From: Clostridia bacterium
GTDB taxonomy: Bacteria; Bacillota_A; Clostridia; Christensenellales; Aristaeellaceae
DNA: 6,595 nucleotides
Assembly (NCBI GenBank): GCA_017938785.1
Contig: JAGBAU010000257.1
Span: 1-6,595, forward strand
Direction of reading: 5' to 3'
Part shown: in pieces, positions 1-5,295 of the stretch
Layout: each line of letters opens with the position of its first letter
Position numbering within the stretch: the stretch's first letter is position 1
Notes under the pieces: generated by a model
What the model saw: the letters and a program-made list of their open reading frames with translations, nothing else
Database searches by the model: none
What the model was told of the DNA's origin: nothing
Made by a program: the position numbers and the translations under genes

Positions 1-1015
1 GCTGAGCATGCTGCATGTGAACGGTGAGAATACCGTGCTTTCTCCCCAGAGTCTGGCATTGGCGCTGGGCATGGCTGCCGAGGGCGCGCAGGGCGAAACC
101 CTGGATGAAATCCTCGCCGCACTGGGTGTGCAGGATGTATCTGAGATTTCTGCAGAGAAGATTGAGGGCATCAAGGATGCAAACGCTGCATTCGTGGCAT
201 CCGGGCTCAGCCTGAAGCCGGAATATGTGGAAAAGCTGAACGAGCGCTACGGCGCAGGATGGTTCGATATGGACGGCGATGTAGTCGCCAAGGTGAATGA
301 TTGGGTGAAGGAACACACCGATGAGCTGATCGAGGAACTGCTCAGCGAAGCACCCGCTGCTGATATAGGCATGATCCTGGTCAACGCACTGGCCATGGAT
401 GCGGATTGGGCTGCTCCCTTCTCTCCGGAAGCCACCACCGAGGAAGCCTTCTATGCGCCCGGCGGCGATGTTCTTGTCCAGATGATGCACCAGACGGAGT
501 TCTTTGATTACGCCGAGAAGGACGGCATGCAGATTGTACGCCTGCCCTACAGCACCGGTAACCTGGAGATGTGGATTGCTCTGCCTCCGGAGGGCGGCAT
601 GCATCAGCTGCTGGAGATTCTGGCAAATGAAGGCATGTTCTACCTGAAGAGCGATGCGGAAACGCGCGAGGTGATCCTGAGCCTGCCCAAGATGGATGTT
701 TCCGATGACAATACCCTGGCCGACGCCCTGAAGCTGCTGGGCGTGGAGACTGCATTTGCGGACAACGCGGATTTTACCGGCATTTCCGATACGCCCCTGT
801 GCGTGGATGAAATCCTGCAGAAGGTGCGCGTGCAGGTGGATGAACAGGGTACCAAGGCTGCTGCGGCTACGGCACTGATGGTGAAGGAGATGTCTGCAAT
901 GTGCCCCGAAGAGCCGGTGGAGATGAACGTGAACCGTCCCTTCGCGTTTGTGATCTCCGATGGGTCAACCGGAAGCGTGTGCTTTATCGGCGCCATTGAG
1001 AATCCCAGCGCTTAA
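1..1015 (+). CDS. Serpin-family serine protease inhibitor, 5' end cut by window
   Basis: The reading frame is open to the left edge, so the true start, helix A and any signal peptide lie outside. Residues are numbered from the ATG at position 8, giving 335 aa against about 370-420 for whole serpins. Visible serpin landmarks, in order: the helix B motif NTVLSPQSLALALGMAAEGA (8-27); helix F-like VNDWVKEHTDELIEELL (96-112); LVNALAMDADW (124-134), whose Trp matches the conserved breach Trp; the reactive-loop hinge EQGTKAAAATA (279-289); and the C-terminal signature NRPFAFVI (309-316) with FIGAIENP (326-333). The hinge has Gly, Thr and small residues at P15 and P14-P9, which is typical of inhibitory serpins that trap proteases by loop insertion. 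Counting from Gly281 as P15 puts P1 at Met295 and P1' at Ser296. Bacterial serpins are usually secreted or surface-bound, but export cannot be seen here. No terminator hairpin follows the stop codon. Family assignment is very secure; the target protease is inferred. Confidence 0.95.
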   Translation, partial: LSMLHVNGENTVLSPQSLALALGMAAEGAQGETLDEILAALGVQDVSEISAEKIEGIKDANAAFVASGLSLKPEYVEKLNERYGAGWFDMDGDVVAKVNDWVKEHTDELIEELLSEAPAADIGMILVNALAMDADWAAPFSPEATTEEAFYAPGGDVLVQMMHQTEFFDYAEKDGMQIVRLPYSTGNLEMWIALPPEGGMHQLLEILANEGMFYLKSDAETREVILSLPKMDVSDDNTLADALKLLGVETAFADNADFTGISDTPLCVDEILQKVRVQVDEQGTKAAAATALMVKEMSAMCPEEPVEMNVNRPFAFVISDGSTGSVCFIGAIENPSA

Positions 1016-1054
1016 TTAACAAAAAACGACAAGGAATTAACCGAAAAAAACTAT

Positions 1055-1081
1055 CTGAAAAAATGTGTAAAGCCTTATAAT
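1055..1081 (+). promoter_or_regulatory. Probable housekeeping promoter of the pyrR-uracil permease unit
   Basis: A perfect -10 box, TATAAT, lies at 1076-1081. The best -35 candidate is CTGAAA at 1055-1060 (4 of 6 matches to TTGACA) with a short 15-bp spacer; the hexamer at the ideal 17-bp distance is poor. Transcription would start near 1088. That places the whole PyrR attenuator in the leader RNA, about 120 nt ahead of the pyrR start, and this position is the main support for the call. Confidence 0.6.
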
Positions 1082-1096
1082 GACACTGATGGGGTT

Positions 1097-1127
1097 CCTT
1101 TAACTCGATCCCGTGAGGTCGATAAGG
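1097..1127 (+). promoter_or_regulatory. PyrR-binding RNA loop (anti-antiterminator)
   Basis: The segment has the known PyrR-binding design: CCTT (1097-1100) pairs with AAGG (1124-1127), and an upper stem CGA (1106-1108) pairs with TCG (1119-1121). The closed loop is TCCCGTGAGG (1109-1118). It resembles the Bacillus pyr leader pattern, in which CCTTTAA is followed by a TCCnGnGAGG loop and then AAGG. PyrR with bound UMP or UTP is known to hold this structure, which prevents the antiterminator from forming. The single copy sits directly ahead of pyrR, so the gene controls itself. Confidence 0.85.
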
Positions 1128-1169
1128 CGCTTGTTCAAAGCATGTCTATTTTGCATGCCCTCGCCTTAT
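1122..1169 (+). promoter_or_regulatory. Antiterminator of the pyr attenuator
   Basis: ATAAGGCG (1122-1129) is the exact reverse complement of CGCCTTAT (1162-1169). Inside it, GCATG (1140-1144) pairs with CATGC (1154-1158). This fold uses the AAGG needed by the PyrR-binding loop and the CGCC needed by the terminator, so it excludes both. It should form when PyrR is not bound, letting RNA polymerase read into pyrR and the permease gene. Confidence 0.85.
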
Positions 1170-1186
1170 TGGCGAGGGCATTTTTT
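1156..1186 (+). terminator. Attenuation terminator ahead of pyrR
   Basis: TGCCCTCGCC (1156-1165) pairs perfectly with GGCGAGGGCA (1171-1180) across a 5-nt loop and is followed by six Ts (1181-1186). This is a strong intrinsic terminator placed between the promoter and the pyrR start, as expected for PyrR-controlled attenuation. An ATG at 1142, in frame with pyrR, lies within this leader structure and is not the likely start. Confidence 0.9.
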
Positions 1187-1210
1187 GCAGGCAAAGATGG
1201 GGTGAAACGC

Positions 1211-1747
1211 ATGCAGAAGAAGACGCAGATCATGGATGACCGCCAGATTCAGCGCACGATCACGCGCATGGCGCACGAGATCATTGAGCGCAACAAGGGC
1301 ATTGAGGACGTGGTTCTGGTTGGAATCCGCACCCGCGGCGAGCCCATTGCCCGCATGCTTTCGGAGGCGATACTCCGGGTGGAGGGAACGGAGGTTCCCG
1401 TCGGTTCGGTGGATATTACCTTCTACCGGGACGATCTGACCCACATTTCCAGGGACCCTACCATCAATCGTACGGACATTCCTTTTGATGTGAATGGGAA
1501 GACTGTGGTGCTGGTGGATGATGTGCTCTACACCGGCCGGACCGCGCGCGCAGCCATGGAGGCCATGATGGACCTGGGCCGCGCACGCAGGATTCAGCTG
1601 GCGGTGCTCATTGACCGCGGGCATCGTGAACTGCCCATTCGCGCCGACTTCGCCGGGAAGAATATTCCCACGGCGCAGACGGAATTCGTCCGGGTGAATA
1701 TGCCGGAAGTAGATGGCGAAGAATCCATCTGGCTCTACGACCGGTGA
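1211..1747 (+). CDS. pyrR: PyrR, bifunctional pyr operon attenuator / uracil phosphoribosyltransferase
   Basis: The product is a 178-aa protein, close to the roughly 180 aa usual for PyrR. It binds pyr leader RNA in response to UMP/UTP and has a type I phosphoribosyltransferase fold, often with some uracil phosphoribosyltransferase activity (uracil + PRPP to UMP + PPi). The PRPP-binding loop VVLVDDVLYTGRT is at residues 99-111. Other family landmarks are THE-like AHEIIERNKG near the N terminus, DITFYRDDL in the middle, and QLAVLIDRGHRELPIRADF with GKNIPT toward the C terminus. The ATG at 1211 is preferred because GGGGTG (1199-1204) lies 6 nt upstream and the length fits. A longer in-frame start at 1142 would add 23 residues encoded by the attenuator stem. 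The gene is followed after 33 nt by a uracil permease, the same pairing as Bacillus pyrR-pyrP, but no second attenuator fits in that gap. Confidence 0.95.
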   Translation: MQKKTQIMDDRQIQRTITRMAHEIIERNKGIEDVVLVGIRTRGEPIARMLSEAILRVEGTEVPVGSVDITFYRDDLTHISRDPTINRTDIPFDVNGKTVVLVDDVLYTGRTARAAMEAMMDLGRARRIQLAVLIDRGHRELPIRADFAGKNIPTAQTEFVRVNMPEVDGEESIWLYDR

Positions 1748-1780
1748 GGGGTTTTATACTACTTGAAGGGGGTAACTTCC

Positions 1781-3103
1781 ATGTCTGAAAATGGTATCCG
1801 CGATGCAAGAACCCTGGGTACTCCTAAGATGCTGCTGCTGGGCTTCCAGCACATGTTCGCCATGTTCGGCGCAACCGTTCTGGTTCCGGTTCTCACCGGT
1901 CTGCCGGTTGCTGCCACCCTGCTGTTTGCAGGCCTTGGCACCCTGCTGTTCCACTTCCTGACCAAGGGCAAGGTTCCGGCCTTCCTGGGCTCTTCCTTCG
2001 CTTTCATCGGCGGCTATGCAGCAGTTGCAAAGCTGTTTGAAAACCAGGAAGCTCTGAACTGGATTCCCTATGCAGGCATTGGCGTTATGTGCGCCGGCGT
2101 TGTATACCTGATCCTGGCCGCACTGTTCAAGGCCTTCGGCGCAAACCGCGTCATGCGCTTCTTCCCGCCCATCGTCACCGGCCCGATCATCATCTGCATC
2201 GGCATGACCCTGGCCAATTCCGCCATCAACAACTGCCAGGCTAACTGGGGCATCGCCCTGCTGGCCATCGCAGTGGTTATCTTCTGCAACATCTGGGGCA
2301 AGGGCATGATCAAGATCATCCCCATCCTGCTGGGTGTTCTGGTTTCCTACCTGGTTGCTGCTTTCGGTGGCATGGTTGACTTCACTCCCGTGAAGGAAGC
2401 TGCATGGATCGGCTTCCCCTTCCAGGTGAAAGACACCGTCTTTGCTCTGTTCGGCGGCTGTGACAGCAGCCTGCTGCTCTCCTCCATCGCCATCATGATG
2501 CCCATCGCTCTGGCTACCGTAATCGAGCATATCGGCGATATGTGTGCCATCTCCTCCACTGTTGGTGAGAACTATGTTGCAGACCCCGGCCTGCATCGCA
2601 CCCTGATGGGCGACGGCTTTGCCACCATGCTGGCTTCCGCCTTCGGCGCTCCTGCCAACACTACCTACGGCGAAAACACCGGCGTTCTGGCCCTGACCAA
2701 GGTTTATGATCCCCGCGTTATCCGCATCGCTGCTTTCCTGGCCGTCATCTTCGCCTTCTGCCCGAAGTTCGAAGCCCTGATCGCCTGCATGCCCACCGCA
2801 ACCATCGGCGGCGTTTCCCTGATCCTGTACGGCATGATCTCCGCCGTCGGCGTGCGCAACGTGGTTGAAAACCAGGTGGACTTCACCAAGAGCCGCAACG
2901 TTATCATCGCTGCCCTGGAAATGTCCCTGGCCCTGGGCATCACCTTCAGCGCCGCAGGCTCCATCGCCATCGGCCCGGTCAGCCTGTCTGGTCTGGCAGT
3001 CGGCGCCCTGGTCGGCATCATCCTGAATGCCGTCCTGCCCGGCAACGACTACACCTTCGGTTCCAATGACCAGGGTGACAAGTCCGTCAATTTCAAGGTC
3101 TGA
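1781..3103 (+). CDS. uraA: Uracil permease, NCS2 (nucleobase:cation symporter-2) family
   Basis: The protein has 440 aa and is highly hydrophobic, as expected for the 14-helix NCS2/UraA fold. It likely imports uracil with protons across the cytoplasmic membrane, feeding salvage to UMP. Landmarks are GFQHMFAMFGATVLVPVL (21-38), LGSSFAF (69-75), the helix 8 segment VIEHIGD (247-253) and the helix 10 segment NTTYGENTGVLALTK (293-307). Glu249 and Glu298 are 49 residues apart, as are the uracil-contacting Glu241 and Glu290 of E. coli UraA. The NAT signature begins with Glu, the form seen in uracil rather than xanthine or urate carriers. One difference is Asp253 where E. coli UraA has His245. The start at 1781 has AAGGGGG (1766-1772) 8 nt upstream; an in-frame TTG at 1763 lacks such a site. 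Codon use is strongly biased to C-ending codons. Family is certain; substrate is inferred from motif and pyrR context. Confidence 0.9.
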   Translation: MSENGIRDARTLGTPKMLLLGFQHMFAMFGATVLVPVLTGLPVAATLLFAGLGTLLFHFLTKGKVPAFLGSSFAFIGGYAAVAKLFENQEALNWIPYAGIGVMCAGVVYLILAALFKAFGANRVMRFFPPIVTGPIIICIGMTLANSAINNCQANWGIALLAIAVVIFCNIWGKGMIKIIPILLGVLVSYLVAAFGGMVDFTPVKEAAWIGFPFQVKDTVFALFGGCDSSLLLSSIAIMMPIALATVIEHIGDMCAISSTVGENYVADPGLHRTLMGDGFATMLASAFGAPANTTYGENTGVLALTKVYDPRVIRIAAFLAVIFAFCPKFEALIACMPTATIGGVSLILYGMISAVGVRNVVENQVDFTKSRNVIIAALEMSLALGITFSAAGSIAIGPVSLSGLAVGALVGIILNAVLPGNDYTFGSNDQGDKSVNFKV

Positions 3104-3111
3104 TGACCAGC

Positions 3112-3145
3112 AAAAATCCCGGATGCTCGGCATCCGGGATTTTTT
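3112..3145. terminator. Bidirectional intrinsic terminator between convergent units
   Basis: AAAAATCCCGGATGC (3112-3126) pairs perfectly over 15 bp with GCATCCGGGATTTTT (3130-3144) around a TCG loop. On the + strand it ends in six Ts (3140-3145), stopping the pyrR-permease transcript 8 nt after the permease stop codon. On the - strand the A-run at 3112-3116 becomes a T-run, so it can also stop the convergent transcript. The TAA stop of the convergent gene (3146-3144) lies inside the first T-tract. Confidence 0.9.
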
Positions 3146-4118
3146 ATGCATATTCGAGGCTTTCGATCTGATAAGGCCCCTGGGGTCCGCCCAAAGGCGA
3201 TGTGCGAAAATACAGGGGAGATACGCGGCCCATGTGCGCCCCCTCCAGCTTCAAGAGGCCTATGCAGGGGCGCGAGGATGGCGGCGCATACTTCATTTCC
3301 AGGCAAAGGTCGCATCTTTCGCGCATACCTGCCAGCGGCATATGGTTTCTCAGGCTGGGGGAGAGATAGCGTTCTGCCTCGGAATCCAGCCCGGCGAGGG
3401 CTGCTTCCACGGCAGCCTGCACGGTTTCCTCAGGCGTTTGCGGCCAACGGGGCGCGCCGCTTAGCCAGACAGGTTCGGAGGACAAAAGCATCAGTCCATC
3501 CGGGGTCAAGCGCCAGCTTTCAAGCGTGGCATGCCCCACCAGATCGGAGGGCGATGCAATCGCACGAATGCGGCCGTCTCCCTCCATATCCAGCTGCACG
3601 GCATGCAGGAAGCCGGTCTGGTTCCGGAAGGCCGTATCCATGCTGAGCAGGTATTTGCCGCCCGTACAGCTGCCAATGAGCGCCGCACATGTGGGAAGAA
3701 GCTGCAGTTCGGGAATTTCTGCCCCTTCCGGCAGGGTACAGATTCTGCGGCCGTCACATTCCAGAGATGAGGTTTCACCGTCCAGGCTGAAATCATGCCC
3801 GGCGAGCTGGAAATGCCGGGAGCTTGTATGCGAAGATTCGGGCGAAAACTCGATTTCTGTCACTCCGCCGGGCCAGAGGATGATGTTCAGATTTTCCGCT
3901 TCCTCGGCAGAATCCGACAGGGGTGTTCCGCCGGAGAACACCAATTTGCGGGCCATGGATCGGTGGGCGCCTGATAGCGGCCTGTAGTCCAGATATACGG
4001 CGCCCCTTGCGGCAACGGGCCGCATGAGCGGCGTTTCCGGGGAGATTTCCCCGGCAAAGCCGCCGTTCAGGTAGAGTATGCCGGGATGGCTTGCGCTCAG
4101 TGCCAATGTCGGCTGCAT
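3144..4118 (-). CDS. Protein of unknown function (324 aa), downstream of gerW
   Basis: I do not recognise the family. The protein has no signal peptide or membrane segment, so it is probably cytoplasmic. The N-terminal part (about 12-90), with ILYLNGGFAGEI (14-25) and GAVYLDYRPLSG (39-50), reads as alternating beta-strands. The middle (about 100-220) also looks strand-rich. The segment TPEETVQAAVEAALAGLDSEAERYLS (228-253) resembles the first helices of NTF2-like/SnoaL-type domains, and the end (QIESLEYA) could be a closing strand of such a fold; this is a weak inference. Cysteines occur at 121, 127, 144, 151, 269, 272 and 285, including one CxxC (269-272). The ATG at 4118 is supported by GGAGGGG (4131-4125) 6 nt upstream. 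That site sits in the 3' arm of a terminator-like hairpin, so both transcription and translation of this gene may be restricted. It is third in the unit ytfI-gerW-this gene, which hints at a sporulation link but does not prove one. Confidence 0.6.
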   Translation of the reverse strand: MQPTLALSASHPGILYLNGGFAGEISPETPLMRPVAARGAVYLDYRPLSGAHRSMARKLVFSGGTPLSDSAEEAENLNIILWPGGVTEIEFSPESSHTSSRHFQLAGHDFSLDGETSSLECDGRRICTLPEGAEIPELQLLPTCAALIGSCTGGKYLLSMDTAFRNQTGFLHAVQLDMEGDGRIRAIASPSDLVGHATLESWRLTPDGLMLLSSEPVWLSGAPRWPQTPEETVQAAVEAALAGLDSEAERYLSPSLRNHMPLAGMRERCDLCLEMKYAPPSSRPCIGLLKLEGAHMGRVSPLYFRTSPLGGPQGPYQIESLEYA

Positions 4119-4177
4119 AAAAATCCCCTCCGATTCCGAAAAGCTGCTTTCAGCTTATGCGGGAAGGGGAGGGGATT
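4119..4177 (-). terminator. Terminator-like hairpin after gerW, containing the next gene's SD
   Basis: Read on the - strand, AATCCCCTCC (4177-4168) pairs perfectly over 10 bp with GGAGGGGATT (4131-4122), starting 5 nt after the gerW stop codon. Inside are a short helix between 4165-4162 and 4137-4134 and a perfect AAGCTG/CAGCTT hairpin (4156-4141) with a 4-nt loop. The outer stem is followed by five Us (4123-4119) that run directly into the ATG of the downstream gene. The 3' arm is that gene's Shine-Dalgarno site. The structure can act as an intrinsic terminator for ytfI-gerW, as an SD-sequestering translational block, or as both. Confidence 0.6.
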
Positions 4178-4182
4178 GAACC

Positions 4183-4632
4183 TCAGGACTGAACGGGAGC
4201 CGGGGCTGCGGTGTTGTTGGGCGTTTTCGCTTCCTTTTTCTCATTCTTTGCCTTCAGAAAATTGCGCAGCTCGCACATCAGCTGGGGCGCAAGTTCAATG
4301 ATGCGGTCCGCGGGCGCATAGGGCTGGGCGGGCAGCAGGCGCACGGAGCTATCGCTGGTCACCAGGAAGCCCATGGGCTGGATGGTAACGCCTGCGCCGG
4401 TGCCGCCGGCAAAGGGCATGCGGTCACAGGAAGAATCCAATGCCTTGGGAGCAGTGGGACAGCGGTATTCGCCGCCGCCGGCCACGAAGCCGAAGCTCAC
4501 CCGGGAGATGGGAATGACCGTGGAGCCGTCCTGGGTGGTGATGGGCTCGCCGATCACGGTGTTCACATCCACCATATCGCGGATGTTTTCCATGGTGGTG
4601 GACATGATATTTTCAATCGGATGCTTTTCCAT
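4183..4632 (-). CDS. gerW: GerW family sporulation protein (YtfJ)
   Basis: The 149-aa protein matches the GerW/YtfJ family in length and motifs: HPIENIMSTTMENIRDMVDV (4-23), NTVIGEPITTQDGSTVIPIS (24-43), VSFGFVAGGGEY (45-56), a glycine-rich PFAGGTGAGVTIQPMGFLV (73-91), and an amphipathic IIELAPQL (111-118). In Bacillus subtilis, YtfJ (GerW) is a forespore protein needed for normal L-alanine-triggered germination; its biochemical role is not known. The C-terminal 25 or so residues are a low-complexity Lys/Ala/Pro tail. The start has AAGGAG (4646-4641) 8 nt upstream, and its first 20 nt overlap the 3' end of ytfI, which indicates translational coupling. The ytfI-ytfJ order is the same as in Bacillus. 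Expression is probably from the forespore-type promoter ahead of ytfI. Confidence 0.93.
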   Translation of the reverse strand: MEKHPIENIMSTTMENIRDMVDVNTVIGEPITTQDGSTVIPISRVSFGFVAGGGEYRCPTAPKALDSSCDRMPFAGGTGAGVTIQPMGFLVTSDSSVRLLPAQPYAPADRIIELAPQLMCELRNFLKAKNEKKEAKTPNNTAAPAPVQS

Positions 4633-5164
4633 GTGAAATACTCCTTATGATGAAGTTCCATGCGCCGATGAGCGCTGCGATCATAATATGCCCCGCCTGA
4701 ACGGATACCATACCGAGCAGAAATACATCGCTGCTTCCGGCGTAGAAGTCCGGCGTCAGGTGAATTTGAACTGCGCCCGGCGGCACGATGGGCAGAAGCG
4801 CGCCTTCGAGAGACTGGGCGCAGCCGCAGATGAGGGCCGTATGTGCGGCGTCCGGCGAGGATATGCGGCCTTCAGCGCGCAGCTGTTCCAGCTTTGTGTG
4901 CCTGAGCAGATGACGGCCCGCCCGCATGGCTGCTGTCAGTGCCGCGTGTTTCTGCAAATCCATTTCCGTCTTTTTCCAGGGCAGGTGCTTTTTCAAACCC
5001 AACGCGCGCAGGCGGGCGCTGTTCAGCGCATAGCGGCCCTCGAAAACCGAAGCGCCCGCACCAAAGGCCGGATGCTCGCTGAAGCGCAGGCTGACCGCGA
5101 ACTTTACGGGAATAGCGGCGATATAATACAAAAACACCAGGATTGCAGCAATGTACACAGACAA
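4613..5164 (-). CDS. ytfI: DUF2953 (YtfI-like) membrane-anchored protein, TTG start proposed
   Basis: The proposed protein has 183 aa. A hydrophobic anchor (about 3-26) is followed by the DUF2953 layout: a strand-like stretch, a basic linker (about 50-105), then PDAAHTALICGCAQSLEGALLP (104-125), a LTPDF segment (137-141) and a final hydrophobic region (about 148-173). The function of DUF2953 is unknown; in Bacillus the gene stands directly ahead of ytfJ, as here, which strongly supports the call. An ATG at 5224 would add 20 residues but has no Shine-Dalgarno site and overlaps a forespore promoter match. The TTG at 5164 has GGAGG (5178-5174) 9 nt upstream and places the membrane segment at the N terminus, as is usual in this family. 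The 3' end overlaps gerW by 20 nt. Family call fairly sure by pattern and context; start choice moderately sure. Confidence 0.75.
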   Translation of the reverse strand: MSVYIAAILVFLYYIAAIPVKFAVSLRFSEHPAFGAGASVFEGRYALNSARLRALGLKKHLPWKKTEMDLQKHAALTAAMRAGRHLLRHTKLEQLRAEGRISSPDAAHTALICGCAQSLEGALLPIVPPGAVQIHLTPDFYAGSSDVFLLGMVSVQAGHIMIAALIGAWNFIIRSISHGKASD

Positions 5165-5193
5165 TTTTTCAATCCTCCGAATAAATGTGAAGA

Positions 5194-5223
5194 CATTTTT
5201 TCCAAACTGACGCGAATTATTCA
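5194..5223 (-). promoter_or_regulatory. Candidate sigma F / sigma G forespore promoter for ytfI-gerW
   Basis: On the - strand, TGAATA (5223-5218) matches the forespore -35 pattern YGHATR, and GGAAAAAATG (5203-5194) matches every defined position of the -10 pattern GGNNANAMTR. The spacer is 14 bp against the usual 15. Transcription would begin near 5187, just ahead of the GGAGG and TTG of ytfI. In B. subtilis the ytfI-ytfJ pair is forespore-expressed, which fits. The spacer and the A-rich -10 leave room for chance. Confidence 0.5.
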
Positions 5224-5242
5224 TTTTTTTTGTGCCGTAGTG

Positions 5243-5251
5243 TGCTATAAT
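5243..5251 (+). promoter_or_regulatory. Extended -10 promoter for the methyltransferase gene
   Basis: TGC followed by TATAAT (5246-5251) forms an extended -10 element. The expected -35 position falls in a T-run with no good match, which extended -10 promoters tolerate. The start would be near 5258, giving a leader of about 38 nt. It is back-to-back with the forespore promoter of the - strand unit. Confidence 0.5.
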
Positions 5252-5295
5252 ATAGAATAGACGAATAACCTGACGAAAGTGGCGGATGCGCTGGC

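Noticed and set aside
381..996. Antisense open frames inside the serpin gene (381-755 and 640-996, -)
   Set aside because: The + strand frame has complete serpin motifs; the antisense frames show no recognisable domain or SD and have shadow-like composition.
1016..1054. A terminator for the serpin gene
   Set aside because: The stretch is A-rich with a TTAATTAA palindrome, but no GC-rich stem followed by Ts is present.
1142..1210. Longer pyrR start at the ATG at 1142
   Set aside because: The extra 23 codons are the attenuator stem and U-tract, there is no SD at 1142, and PyrR proteins match the length from 1211.
1754..3151. A 465-aa open frame on the - strand covering the whole permease gene
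   Set aside because: It is the antisense of a gene with clear NCS2 motifs, strong codon bias and a good SD. Its Asp/Gly/Gln-rich composition is what antisense of hydrophobic C-ending codons gives, and it crosses the terminator.
3146..3987. Open frames on the + strand across the unknown 324-aa gene
   Set aside because: The - strand frame is longer, has a strong SD at its ATG and follows gerW closely. The + strand frames begin inside the terminator or lack SD sites and are rich in Arg/Pro/Ser as in shadows.
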